A stretch of DNA of 64,000 nucleotides from Oscillatoria sp. FACHB-1407 (GTDB lineage: Bacteria; Cyanobacteriota; Cyanobacteriia; Elainellales; Elainellaceae), in assembly GCF_014697545.1 (NCBI RefSeq), contig NZ_JACJSA010000022.1:62001-126000 (forward strand). Reading direction: 5' to 3'. Under the pieces are notes generated by a model. The model ran no database searches. It had not been told where the DNA came from and was given only the letters and a program-made list of their open reading frames with translations. The position numbers and the translations under genes are program-made. Shown here one piece after another: positions 25,543-36,200 of this stretch. Positions within the stretch are counted from its first letter, which is position 1. Each line of letters starts with the position of its first letter.

Positions 25543-28500
25543 TTTTTTGGGAATAGATGTAGTCTACCCCCAAATGTTCCGTCATCTTGCGGAATAGGAT
25601 TTTCTCCGAAAAAGGTTTACTAATGTAATCATTGCACCCGGCAGCAAGAGCACAGGCGTGATCATCCGGCAGTGCCTGAGCGGTAAGAGCAATGATGATG
25701 GTAGGGCGTGGGGAGTCGGAGGGGAGTGGGTTGCCCTCCTGTCCCTCGGCTTCCTCAACCTGTTCTCCTGTTTCCCGTTTCTCTAAGGCTCGAATTTGCC
25801 GAGTCACTTCATACCCATCCATTCCCGGTAGGCGAATATCCATCCAGACCAGGTGGGGTTGCCATTGCTGCCAGAGAGATAGAGCCTCCTCTCCTGTCGT
25901 CGCTTCCTCGACAGTAAACCCAATCTGTTTCAATAGCTTTACGAGTAGCAGTCGATTCTCTGCCTGGTCATCTACCACCAAAATTCGATAGTCCGGTTGA
26001 CCGGGAGCTAACCCAATCACGAGACGATCTGTCACTGGAGATGGGATAGTTTCTCCAGTGACAATCTCCACTGGAATCGTGAACCCAAACGTACTTCCTT
26101 GTCCCAGACGACTCTGAGCCGTAATCTCGCCTCCCATGAGTTGTACTAAACGACGGCTAATCGTCAACCCTAACCCGGTTCCTTCCTGGACTCGTTGTCC
26201 CGCCGCCGTTTGAGTAAAGGCATCAAAAATCAGATCCAAATCCTGGGGAGCAATGCCAACTCCGGTGTCTTCTATTTCAACGTGGAGCAAATAGGAAGTA
26301 GGGAGTGCAGAGTAGGTCGAGTCTGGTAGCTCCTGCCCGGTTTCCGGTTCTCGATGCCCTAAACTGAGGCGCAACGTAACCCCACCCTGGTCAGTAAATT
26401 TAATCGCATTGCTCAAGAGATTCAGCAGGACTTGCTCTAACTTTTGAGCATCTACCACGATGAATTGCGGCACTTCGGGAAGGATATCGAGATGGAGAAG
26501 TAAGTTTTTGCGATTGGCTCGCTCACTCAAGGTTGTCTGGATGGCGTGGAGTTGCTCGAACAGGTCAATCGCTTGCTTTTCAAGGGAGAGTTTTCCAGAT
26601 TCGATTTTAGATAGATCCAAAATTTCATTAATTAACTTCAGCAACGAGTTACCGCTGTTGTGAATTAGATCGATGTATTCGCGATCGCTTGCCGAGATAT
26701 CAGGGTTACGCTGCATTAACTGAGCAAATCCCAGAATGGCGTTGAGCGGTGTCCGCAGTTCATGGCTCATGTTGGCAAGAAACATACTCTTCGCCTGATT
26801 GGCGGCTTCTGCGGCTTCTTTTGCCTGTTGCAGGGCTTGCTCTGTCTGCTTGCGATCGCTAATATCGGTAACTCGTACTAAGTTGAGCTGTTGATCAGCA
26901 ATTTGCACTGGTTTTGCCGCCAAGTTGCCCCAGAAAAAATTCCCTTGACGGGTGATGTATTCAACTTCTCGGCTCCAAAATCCTTTTTGTTGCATCTCCA
27001 CCACGATCTGAGCGATCTCCTCTGACGTGAATGGTCGCCGCTGTAACGTACGACCTTCGATGCCAATTAATTCTGTCTTGTTGTTGACTTCAAAGAGTTC
27101 TACAGCCCGTTGGTTGCAATCTGTAATCAGCAAGGTATTGGGATCAACCAGGAAGAGAGCATCAGTTGCTTCGTTATAAATTGTTTCACGCAGGTCTTTC
27201 TGGCGTTGTAGTTCTAACTCAGCTTGTTTGCGATCGCTAATATCAGTGATCTGGGCAATCAGATAGAGGGGGCGATCGTCCATATCCCGCATTAAAGCAA
27301 TATTCAACAATCCCCAGATGGAGTGTCCGTCCTTGTGTAAAAATCGTTTTTCGACCTGATAGCCCGGAATTTCACCCGCCATCATTTGATTGGCTAGAGC
27401 GGAGTCAATCTGTTGGTCGAGTGGATGAGTGATTGCCTCCAATCCCAGCATTAACAATGTTTCTTCTGAATATCCCAGCATTTGACAGAGCGTAGAGTTA
27501 ACCTCTTGAAATCCACCTACCAGTGAGATCAATGCCATTCCGGTTGTGATCGTGTCAAAGGCTCCCTTAAATTTTTGCTCGCTCTGGCGAAGGGCAAGTT
27601 CTATCTGCTTCAAGGAGGTGATATCTCGGAGACTGACCACAATCCCTGAAATAGCACCCTGTTCGTTTGTGTAGGGAGCATAGGTGATGCTAAAAAATTG
27701 CCTTCCCAACGCAGGTAGCTCAAACCATTCGTTGCGCTCGACTGTATGCCCTGCAAGACATTGGCTGTAACAGGGACGAATAACCTGCTCAAACACATCT
27801 CGCCCTACAATATCACTAACGAGCAGCCCAATGATTTCAGAAGCATTTCTGTTGTACCAGCTTAGGTAAGTCTGATTAACAACCCGATAACGGTATTGAG
27901 TATCAATCAGGGCAATGCCATCGGTTGTGCTTGCAATAATGCGTTCGTATTGTCGCAGGGCAATTTCTGCTAATTTGCGATCGGTGATATCTCTTGCTGC
28001 TGCGTAAATCAGTTCGCCAACCGGGAACGATCGCCACTCAATCCAGCGGTAGGAACCGTCCTTGCAGCGATAACGGTTGATAAAGTTAAGGCTAGCTTCT
28101 TGCTCCGTCAGGAATGCAAGTTCCGTAAGGGTGCTGTCTAGATCATCGGGATGCACATAATCTAGAAATCGGTTGCCCTCTAGTTCTGCCAGGTCATAGC
28201 CAAGGGTCTTTTCCCATTGTTGATTGACGCGACGGAAGTAGCCGTTGGTATCGGCAATGCAAAGTAAATCGAGTGCAACAGAGAAGAATCGATCGAGCTC
28301 TTCAGTTTTAGCTTGCAACGCCAGTTCTGCCTGTTTGCGATCGGTAATGTCTACTGAAATTGCAGTGACGACCCAACATTGCTGAGTCTCATTCCAGCGA
28401 GAATTATTGGACTGTGAAATCCACCGCAGATCACCATTTTTATGCCGCAGTCGATATTCGTAAGTATCTGTTCGTTCTGCAAAGACGTTGTTGAATACTT

Positions 28501-30445
28501 GAGACACAATTGCCTGCCAATCTTCCGGCTGAATCTGATTGACCCAGAGGTTATTATCTACAGTCAATTCTTCAGCGGTAAACCCCGAAATCACTTCAGA
28601 TCCAGCCGACACCTGATCAATCTGCCATCTCCCATCGGGAAAAACTCGCATACTGGCAATCGCAGCGATTGTGCTATTCAATATGTCTTTGACTTTGGCT
28701 TCAGAAGCTTGGAGGGCATGTTCAAGCTGTCTGCGATCGCTGATGTCCAACAAAATGCCATACCAGGTGACGATGTTGTTGTCCTGTTGCAGTGGGCGAG
28801 CACTTGCCTCCACCCACTTAACGGCACCGGAAGGCGTGATGACGCGAAACGTCAGGGTAAATGGCTCCAGTGTTTTCGTGCTGTAAGCCATGGCTGCATC
28901 GTGAACCGAGCGATCGTCTGGATGAATTTGTTTGAGAGCCGTGTTGGCATCTGCAATCATCTGCTCTGGCTCTACCTCCAAAATGTCGCGACTGACAGGA
29001 CTCACGTATCCAAACCTGTAGGAACCATCCGGGTATTGGAGATAGGTATAAATCATGCCCGGTACAGCGGCTGCCAACTGCTGAAGTCGAGCTTCACTTT
29101 GACGGGTTGCCTTTGCGTCCACGGCTGTTTGAAACAACTGCCGCAGTTGCTCCGCCATCTGGTTAAACGATTGCGCCAAATCTTGCACTTCCGTGACCGG
29201 GCTATCGGTCGGCACGTTTTGAGTCAAATCACCTTCGGCTAACTTCTGGCTGGCTTGATTGAGTCGCGCAACACGGGTACTAATGCGATTGGCAATGGTC
29301 AACCCAGAGGCGATCGCCAACCCTAACGTGAGCAAACACAGCACAAGGGTACTGCGTGTATTAGCTTGAATCTCCGCCATAAAATCGGACTCTGGAATCA
29401 CCGTGACCACCAGCCAATCCAGTCCATACTCATCCTGGTAAGGAATGATCTGCACAAAATCACGTTGACCAGCAATCGTCAACCGGAGTTGTTGCGTGCT
29501 GCTGATATGGCGAAAATCTCCAAAATGCCGCAGTAGCTGTTGCGCGATCTCCCGCGTCTGGTCATCCTGACTATCCACCACAGATAGGCGATTGGGCTGT
29601 CCGTTGACCTGACGCATCCCCGATGCCTCCTTTAAAGCTGACGTAGCAATTAAATTGCCCGATCGCTCAATGATAAACACCTGCCCGTTAGGAGAAAACT
29701 CAAGTTGATTGAGAAATAGACCAATCTCCGGCAAGAAATAGCCAGTTGTAAAGAAACCTTGCACATTGCTACTGACATCCCGGACTGGAGCCACAGCGAA
29801 TGTTTGCAAAACCGGAACAATTCGTGCCAGAAACACCCTCGTCCAGCCTTGCTGATCCATCCTTTCGGCATCGCGATACCAAGGAGACGTACGAAAGTCA
29901 TCGCTAAACTGATATAACAAATCCCTCGGTCTACCCTGGGAATCTGCCCAGAAATATCGACGCTGACCACGTTTAATTTCGTAAAAAAGAACTGTCTCCA
30001 GGGGAATCGTTTGCCCAGAGGCTTGTTCTACAAACTTTTGTAAGGTTTCTATATTAATTCGTCCATAGCCGATGGCACTGCCGTCCTCACGCCAAAAGCC
30101 ATTGCCAGGAAGAGAGGGGTTTGCAAGGATCTGTTGCCAGAGTTGCTGCCTTACTTGTTCTAAGTTATCCAACTTCAGCGTTCCTTGCTCCACTGCCAAG
30201 CGATTGACTGTGACAATCTCCTGAGGCGCGTGTAAGTAACTATCGAGGCGATCGCCCACTCGTTCTGAGGTCTGCCGCAACAATTGATTCGCCAGGTTTT
30301 CGACGGCTTGCTCTCCACTGCGGTAAGACAGATAACCCACCAGGGCTACTGCACCTACGGTTTGCACTACAAAGGGAATGACTAATACCCATCGCAGAGG
30401 AAGGTTGACCTTAACACGGCGCAAAAACGGTGAAGCGATCGGCAT
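25523..30445 (-). CDS. Membrane hybrid histidine kinase (dCache-HAMP-multi-PAS-HK-REC), 3' frameshift
   Basis: About 1640 residues from ATG 30445 (the frame opens at 30496, but the TM-preceding start MPIASPFLRR is the usual one). It has membrane helix 1 (WVLVIPFVVQTVGAVALVGY), an extracytoplasmic dCache sensor domain of about 320 residues, helix 2 (STLVLCLLTLGLAIASGL) and a HAMP domain. About six PAS/PAC units follow (each ending in DISDRKQ-like or DITDRK-like linkers). The dimerisation domain has H in NMSHELRTPLNAILGF (codon at 26762-26764), and the ATPase domain has NLLSNAIKFTDQGG and GTGLGLTISRRL. The receiver has its Asp in LVWMDIRLPGMDGYE (codon at 25838-25840). It ends in a basic, out-of-frame tail (KRKRRSR) just after an A6 run; the proper tail lies at 25285-25542. 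The external ligand is unknown. Confidence 0.9.
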   Translation of the reverse strand: MPIASPFLRRVKVNLPLRWVLVIPFVVQTVGAVALVGYLSYRSGEQAVENLANQLLRQTSERVGDRLDSYLHAPQEIVTVNRLAVEQGTLKLDNLEQVRQQLWQQILANPSLPGNGFWREDGSAIGYGRINIETLQKFVEQASGQTIPLETVLFYEIKRGQRRYFWADSQGRPRDLLYQFSDDFRTSPWYRDAERMDQQGWTRVFLARIVPVLQTFAVAPVRDVSSNVQGFFTTGYFLPEIGLFLNQLEFSPNGQVFIIERSGNLIATSALKEASGMRQVNGQPNRLSVVDSQDDQTREIAQQLLRHFGDFRHISSTQQLRLTIAGQRDFVQIIPYQDEYGLDWLVVTVIPESDFMAEIQANTRSTLVLCLLTLGLAIASGLTIANRISTRVARLNQASQKLAEGDLTQNVPTDSPVTEVQDLAQSFNQMAEQLRQLFQTAVDAKATRQSEARLQQLAAAVPGMIYTYLQYPDGSYRFGYVSPVSRDILEVEPEQMIADANTALKQIHPDDRSVHDAAMAYSTKTLEPFTLTFRVITPSGAVKWVEASARPLQQDNNIVTWYGILLDISDRRQLEHALQASEAKVKDILNSTIAAIASMRVFPDGRWQIDQVSAGSEVISGFTAEELTVDNNLWVNQIQPEDWQAIVSQVFNNVFAERTDTYEYRLRHKNGDLRWISQSNNSRWNETQQCWVVTAISVDITDRKQAELALQAKTEELDRFFSVALDLLCIADTNGYFRRVNQQWEKTLGYDLAELEGNRFLDYVHPDDLDSTLTELAFLTEQEASLNFINRYRCKDGSYRWIEWRSFPVGELIYAAARDITDRKLAEIALRQYERIIASTTDGIALIDTQYRYRVVNQTYLSWYNRNASEIIGLLVSDIVGRDVFEQVIRPCYSQCLAGHTVERNEWFELPALGRQFFSITYAPYTNEQGAISGIVVSLRDITSLKQIELALRQSEQKFKGAFDTITTGMALISLVGGFQEVNSTLCQMLGYSEETLLMLGLEAITHPLDQQIDSALANQMMAGEIPGYQVEKRFLHKDGHSIWGLLNIALMRDMDDRPLYLIAQITDISDRKQAELELQRQKDLRETIYNEATDALFLVDPNTLLITDCNQRAVELFEVNNKTELIGIEGRTLQRRPFTSEEIAQIVVEMQQKGFWSREVEYITRQGNFFWGNLAAKPVQIADQQLNLVRVTDISDRKQTEQALQQAKEAAEAANQAKSMFLANMSHELRTPLNAILGFAQLMQRNPDISASDREYIDLIHNSGNSLLKLINEILDLSKIESGKLSLEKQAIDLFEQLHAIQTTLSERANRKNLLLHLDILPEVPQFIVVDAQKLEQVLLNLLSNAIKFTDQGGVTLRLSLGHREPETGQELPDSTYSALPTSYLLHVEIEDTGVGIAPQDLDLIFDAFTQTAAGQRVQEGTGLGLTISRRLVQLMGGEITAQSRLGQGSTFGFTIPVEIVTGETIPSPVTDRLVIGLAPGQPDYRILVVDDQAENRLLLVKLLKQIGFTVEEATTGEEALSLWQQWQPHLVWMDIRLPGMDGYEVTRQIRALEKRETGEQVEEAEGQEGNPLPSDSPRPTIIIALTAQALPDDHACALAAGCNDYISKPFSEKILFRKMTEHLGVDYIYSQKRKRRSR
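25543..25548 (-). other. Homopolymer A6 (T6 on +) at the presumed frameshift
   Basis: The kinase frame reads through this run into seven non-family codons and a stop. The frame one base away reads straight into the expected C-terminal tail. Short poly-A tracts are typical sites of indels and of polymerase slippage. Confidence 0.7.
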
Positions 30446-30637
30446 AGAGCAGGGAATGGGAAATACAGTCTGACGTTGCACAACTGGGTCTGCCAAACCA
30501 GTTTAGCTTTCCTCCAGCTTACTCGGTCTACGGCGGTTTTCAGACGAGTGCTACACAGCGAACGTCTGCGAATTCAAGCGATGCAAACAGATGCAACCAA
30601 TCGCTGTGGCATATACAAATGAAAATTGCTGTAAGAA

Positions 30638-30746
30638 CTGCTTTCACAGATAGGGTTTGGCAATAAGGGGGATGTGGGAGCTGTGCCCCCAGCCAGGGGT
30701 TCCACCCCTGCACCCCAAATTGCCCCCTTATTTACGACGAGTTGTA
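30638..30746 (+). repeat. Family A repeat, complete copy 5
   Basis: Has both ends: CTGCTTTCACAGATAGGG on the left and TTTACGACGAGTTGT on the right, about 109 bp. AGAA is present just outside both ends (30634-30637 and 30746-30749), a possible short target duplication. It sits directly before the receiver fragment at 30747 and has probably displaced that gene's start. Confidence 0.75.
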
Positions 30747-31481
30747 GAAGTGAACAAATTGGTAAAAAAGACCTCATCTTAGTTGTAGACGATAACCTCG
30801 ATAATATTTCTACTCTTTCTTTACTGCTACAAAAAGAAAATTACACCGTCCGACAAGCAACGAGTGGTGCGATCGCTCTACGCACAATTAAAGCTCAGTT
30901 ACCCGATCTGATTCTGCTAGACATTCGCATGGCAGAGATGAATGGGTTTGAGGTGTGTAGTGCACTGAAGCGATCGCCCCAAACCCGTGACATTCCAATT
31001 CTGTTTATCAGTGCCTCTAATAAAATCGAGGATAAGGTCAAAGGGTTCGAGGCGGGTGGCGTCGATTACATCACCAAACCCTTCAGAATTCAGGAATTTT
31101 TGATCCGGGTACAACATCAACTCAAAATTCGCACCCTACAAAGACAACTAGAAACCAAAAACGCCCAACTCCAGCAAGACGTCTACGCTCGTCAACGGGC
31201 TGAAGAGAAGTATCGCAGCATCATTGAAAACGCTTCGGTAGACAACCAGTCTCGCTGGCGTAATCGGCACGCAAAAATTTAGCTATGACCTGTGGGGCGA
31301 TACCGTCAACACCGCCAGTCGAATCCAAACCAGTAGTGAACCTGGCAAAATTCAAGTTTCCGCATCGACGGATGAATTGCTCAAAACCCAGTTTCGCTTT
31401 GAGCCGCGAGGCTTAATTGACCTCAAAGGCAAGGGGACACTACAAACCTACTGGCTCCACGACAAACTTGAACACGTTTAA
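30747..31481 (+). pseudogene. Remnant of a REC-PAS-adenylate/guanylate cyclase
   Basis: The 5' part encodes a full receiver domain (LILVVDDNLDNISTLSLLL, LILLDIRMAEMNG, YITKPFRIQE), a coiled coil and the first residues of a PAS domain (RAEEKYRSIIENAS). At about 31250 the frame changes and the last ~75 residues of a class III nucleotide cyclase follow: LAGVIGTQKFSYDLWGDTVN, then GRIQTSS-like and LKGKGTLQTYWLHD, stop TAA at 31479-31481. The rest of the PAS and the first two thirds of the cyclase domain, including the metal-binding aspartates, are deleted. There is no convincing native start codon because the family A repeat ends where it should be. The receiver might still be expressed, but cyclase activity is impossible. 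Confidence 0.85.
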
Positions 31482-32206
31482 GAATGACGATTCGCGTAGT
31501 AGTATTGCCGATTTTGTTCGATCAGGTTGGGTTCCGTCCAATGCGGGTCGCGATCGTGCCACAGGTGTAGATAGACCAATTCTGGACAACGACATAGATG
31601 GCAATCCCGCTCCAAATATCGCTCGATCACATCCTGATCTTCGCCACCCCACCCGACGAACGCCTCATCCCACCCGCCAATTTGCAGCAAGCGATCGCGT
31701 TGAAAAAAGGGAACCACTCCAAACCGCTCTCCCCGGATCAGGTGCTTCCACAGCGCAGTGGGCATATCTTCTGGGGCGATCGCAGCCTGCACCAACTCCG
31801 CATCTAACTCCTGCACGTTAATCATCTCCGAGGTTGACATCACCCGATATCCGGTCACTAACAGCGAGGGAGAATTCGCTGCAATTCGCAGATGACAGGT
31901 CAGACTATCCCCCACCGGAATCAAGTCCACATCAAAGGGAGCAATCCATTTGCCCTGCGCCATACTCAATCCCACGTTGAGAGCTTTCGTCTTGTGAAAC
32001 ACCCCTGATCCCTCACAGAAGTGATAATTGACTGAGATATTGCGAATTGCCGTTTGAATCCAGAGTGATGGTGTTTCATCCACTTCGACCAACACCAATT
32101 CGCAAAACTGAGCTAGTTCGGGGTGCGCTCTCCACCAGTTCAGTTGAGTTTCAAGATGGGATTTGCGCCGACGGTAGGTCACGAGTAACGAGAGTTTAAT
32201 GGTCAT
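31478..32206 (-). CDS. Glycosyltransferase family 2 / galactosyltransferase-like
   Basis: 242 residues. The N-terminal strand LSLLVTYRRRKSHLETQL is unusual for GT2. The metal-binding DVD lies in WIAPFDVDLIPVGDS, and the C-terminal part has the GT7-type acceptor motif GWDEAFVGWGGEDQDVIERY. Such enzymes add hexoses or N-acetylhexosamines to surface glycans. The stop overlaps the last four bases of the cyclase remnant on the other strand. The related gene at 32288 lies 81 bases upstream on the same strand, so they are probably one transcription unit. Confidence 0.87.
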   Translation of the reverse strand: MTIKLSLLVTYRRRKSHLETQLNWWRAHPELAQFCELVLVEVDETPSLWIQTAIRNISVNYHFCEGSGVFHKTKALNVGLSMAQGKWIAPFDVDLIPVGDSLTCHLRIAANSPSLLVTGYRVMSTSEMINVQELDAELVQAAIAPEDMPTALWKHLIRGERFGVVPFFQRDRLLQIGGWDEAFVGWGGEDQDVIERYLERDCHLCRCPELVYLHLWHDRDPHWTEPNLIEQNRQYYYANRHS

Positions 32207-32287
32207 GCTCAGGAGAGGGTGTGAGGAGTGGAGGACGGGGTGGATGAGTTAGGAAGATTAGAGTCAGAGTGTACACATGATATGAGT

Positions 32288-33136
32288 TCACAACAGAGTC
32301 ATCGGCAACCGCACGGTGATTGGTTTGAAATAGCGTAGCTCAGGTCGTAGGGTCACAGGTAAGTCGCCCAATAATTCTTGATGAGCGAGCGATCGCACAC
32401 AGGCAACGATATTGCAATTTCGGGTGTGGCTCGGTTCCAACCCACCCCAATGTTGATTGCGAGTCGTATCATCGTGGGACAAATGCAGCACGGTTCCGCA
32501 CCCTTGAATTGTCATTCCCAAAATACTCGCCCGAATCAGCAAATCCTGATCCTCCCATCCCCACCCCTGGAACTGTTCCTTATAGCCTCCGAGTTGCAAC
32601 ACCGTATCTCGTCGAGCACAAATCAACCCGCATCCGGGGCGATCGCCAACCTGAGAAAATCCCTGTGTTTCAAGCTGAATGGGCACGATCTCAACAATCA
32701 CTTCTGTTGCGGTGGTTTGCATTCGATAGGTGTAGCGATCGCGCCTCAACGATACAGCGGTTGGATTCGATTCAATCACGTGCTGAACACAAGCGATCGT
32801 GTTGGAATGAGTCGTCACAGTTGTGATCAACTGCTCAATCGTGACTGCGTTCCACACAATATCAGCATCCGAAATTAACAAAATTTCTTCTTGTTCTGTT
32901 GTGTACTGAATCCCCTGATTAATCAACCACGATTTGTTAAATCCTGCGATCGGCAAGTGCAACACATCAACTCGTGGCAGGTGACGCAACGAATGGAGTG
33001 CCGCGACACAGCGGGGTTCGGTGGAACCACCATCACACACGACGACCCGATCAACCCCCTCAATCGACAGCAGCGACGCAACACACTGACTAATCTCAAG
33101 CCGATCTTTGATAGGGATGATGACTGCCAATGCCAT
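32288..33136 (-). CDS. Glycosyltransferase family 2
   Basis: 282 residues. It shows LAVIIPIKDRLEISQCVASL, the nucleotide-site VVVCDGGSTEPR, the metal-binding DAD in LLISDADIVWNAV, and the same C-terminal motif as its neighbour (GGYKEQFQGWGWEDQDLLIR). The similarity of the two C-termini suggests an old duplication or a two-enzyme polymerase-like pair acting in turn on one glycan. The sugar and acceptor are unknown. It starts about 115 bases from the end of uvrA. Confidence 0.87.
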   Translation of the reverse strand: MALAVIIPIKDRLEISQCVASLLSIEGVDRVVVCDGGSTEPRCVAALHSLRHLPRVDVLHLPIAGFNKSWLINQGIQYTTEQEEILLISDADIVWNAVTIEQLITTVTTHSNTIACVQHVIESNPTAVSLRRDRYTYRMQTTATEVIVEIVPIQLETQGFSQVGDRPGCGLICARRDTVLQLGGYKEQFQGWGWEDQDLLIRASILGMTIQGCGTVLHLSHDDTTRNQHWGGLEPSHTRNCNIVACVRSLAHQELLGDLPVTLRPELRYFKPITVRLPMTLL

Positions 33137-33251
33137 ACCAATCTGTCGTACACATCTGTCATATCAACCTGTCGCGATCGCCCTTCAGCAACTTGTTGCC
33201 GTATAAATTAAGCAACACTGATTTGATGGCGTGCCTCATCTCAATGTGCCG

Positions 33252-36200
33252 TTACGATTTTGCAGGGGGATGAGAGGCGAGCACTTTCTTGAGGTATTGT
33301 CCTGTGTAGGATCGAGGCACCTCTGCTACGGCTTCGGGAGTACCCTGAGCGATGATCTCACCGCCGCGATCGCCCCCTTCGGGTCCCAGGTCAATCACCC
33401 AGTCAGAGCAGCGGATCACATCCAGGTTATGTTCAATCACCAGGATGGAGTTGCCCATATCTGCCAGACGTTGCAACACATCCAGCAATTTGTGGACATC
33501 ATAGAAGGATAAGCCTGTCGTAGGTTCATCGATCAGATAGAGGGTTTTCCCGGTGGCGCGTCGAGACAGTTCGGTAGCCAGTTTCAACCGTTGCGCCTCT
33601 CCCCCTGACAGAGTGGGAGCGGTTTGCCCCAAACGAATGTAGCCCAAGCCCACATCCACCATCGTTTGCAAGCGGGCATGAGCTTTGGGGATATTCTCAA
33701 AGAAGACCATTGCCTCTTCGGCGGTCATGTTCAACACGTCCGAGATGGACTTGCCCTTATACTTGACCTGCAACGTTTCCCGGTTATACCGTGCGCCTTT
33801 GCAGACTTCGCATTGCACATAAACATCGGGCAAAAAGTTCATCTCAATCACGTTCACGCCCTGTCCACCGCAGGCTTCGCAGCGTCCGCCTTTGACGTTA
33901 AAGGAGAACTGTCCCGGTTTGTAGCCGCGTGCCTTTGCCTCGATCGTTTCCGCAAACAGATCGCGAATCACGTCGAAGACTCCGGTATAGGTTGCCGGGT
34001 TGGATCGGGGAGTGCGTCCAATTGGCGACTGGTCAATCACGATCGCCTTATCCAGCGCATTTAGTCCTCCCAGTTCATTCATTTCTCTGGGATGGGGGAT
34101 CTTGTGTCCAAAGTGGTGTTGCAACGCAGGATAGAGGAGTTCGTTGATCAGCGTCGATTTACCTGAACCCGATACTCCGGTGACGCAGACCAGCTTACCC
34201 AGTGGAATATCGACATTAATGCTTTGCAGGTTGTTGCGGTGAGCATTGCGAATCTTGAGACTGCAACCATTGCCTTTGCGACGTTCCGCTGGCGTTTGAA
34301 TCACCCGCCGATTCGAGAGATAGGCTCCGGTCAGGGATTCCTCCGCATCCAGAATGTCCTGGAGCGCGCCTTTGGCAACAACTCGTCCTCCGTGGACTCC
34401 GGCTCCGGGTCCGATATCCACCAGATAGTCTGCGGCTCGAATCGTATCTTCGTCGTGCTCTACCACAATCAGCGTGTTGCCCAGATCGCGCAGACGGATC
34501 AGCGTTCGTAACAGGCGATCGTTATCCCGTTGGTGTAACCCGATGCTGGGTTCATCCAGGACGTATAGAACTCCCGTCAGACCGGAACCGATCTGGGTTG
34601 CCAGTCGAATTCGCTGAGCTTCACCACCCGAAAGCGTCATGGCAGTGCGATCGAGGGTGAGGTAATCCAATCCCACATCCAGCAAGAACTGGAGACGGGC
34701 TTTGATTTCTTTAAGTACCAGATCGCCGATTTGTGCCTGTCGGGGAGTTAGTTCCAGCGTGTTGACTCGATGCAGACAGTCGCGAATGGAGGCACTGGTC
34801 AACTCTTTAATCCGATATTGCCCCACCCGTACCCGCAGCGCAGCAGGCTTGAGGCGATTGCCCCCACATTCTTCGCAGGGTTGGTCAATCAGGTATTGCT
34901 CCAGCTTTTGCTTGTAGAGTTCGGAGGTCGCTTCGCGATACTGGCGATCGAGCATGGGTAGCACGCCTTCGTACCGTCGATGGTAGCCCTTGTTATCGCG
35001 GTAGCGGGAATCCGACTCGATAAAGATTTTCTCCTCGGAGCCATGCAAGATGACGTGTTGCTGGTCGGGGGTGAGCTTGCTCCAGGGAGTTTGGATCTCG
35101 AAGCCAAAGGCTTGCCCAACGCTGTAGAGCAGTGAGAAATAGTAGGTGTTGTCTTTTTCAGACCAGGGAGCGATCGCCGCGTAGACGGGTAGATCCGGAT
35201 CAGGCACCACCAACTCGGCTGAGAAAGTTCGTAGCGTGCCCAACCCATGACAATGTGGACAGGCTCCATAGGGCGAGTTAAAGGAGAACAGGCGAGGAGA
35301 CAGTTCCTCCATGACGGCCCCATGTTCGGGACAGGCAAAATTCTCTGAAAAGATCAACTCCAGCGAAGATTGGTTGGTCTTCTCATCCGTTTGCCCATAG
35401 CGTCCGGCGGGTTCTGCTGCCATGGAGGGCAACACCGCCAACTGCATGTCATCCGGTTTCACCGGGAAAGCGACGACATTGCTGGGTTCTGGCAACGTGG
35501 CATCGATGATGGCGATCCCTTCCGATCGCTTCAAACAGGTGGAGAGGGAGTCTACCAACCGTTCCTGGATACCCTCTTTTTTGACGAGGCGATCGACCAC
35601 AATTTCGATGTTGTGGAACTGGTTTTTGTCCAACTCAATCGAATCGCTCAGTTCTCGCACTTCGCCATCCACCCGCACCCGCACAAACCCCTCCGCCGCA
35701 AGACTGGAGAGCAGTTTCTTGTGCGTTCCTTTTTTGCCCCGCACGACGGGAGCCAGGATTTGAAAACGGGTGCGATCGGGCAGATCAGAGATGCGATCGA
35801 CCATCTCATCAATAGTTTGCGGCACAATGGAGCGATCGCAATGGGGGCAATGGGGTTCTCCGGCGCGTCCGTAGAGCAAGCGCAGATAGTCGTAAATCTC
35901 GGTTACGGTTCCTACGGTGGAACGGGGGTTGTGGGAGGTGGATTTCTGATCGATGGAAATGGCAGGACTCAAGCCCTCGATCGCATCTACATCGGGCTTA
36001 TCGACCTGACCCAAAAATTGCCGCGCATAGGCACTCAGCGACTCGACATAACGACGCTGTCCCTCAGCAAAGATGGTGTCAAACGCCAGCGACGATTTGC
36101 CCGATCCGGACACCCCCGTAAACACCACCAGTTGGTCACGGGGCAACTCCAGATCTACATTCTTCAAATTGTGCTGCCGTGCCCCCCGAATCCGAATCAG

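Noticed and set aside
28442-29242. 266-codon open frame on the + strand
   Set aside because: Entirely opposite the large hybrid kinase; its translation has no domain features and its codon pattern is the mirror of the kinase PAS region.
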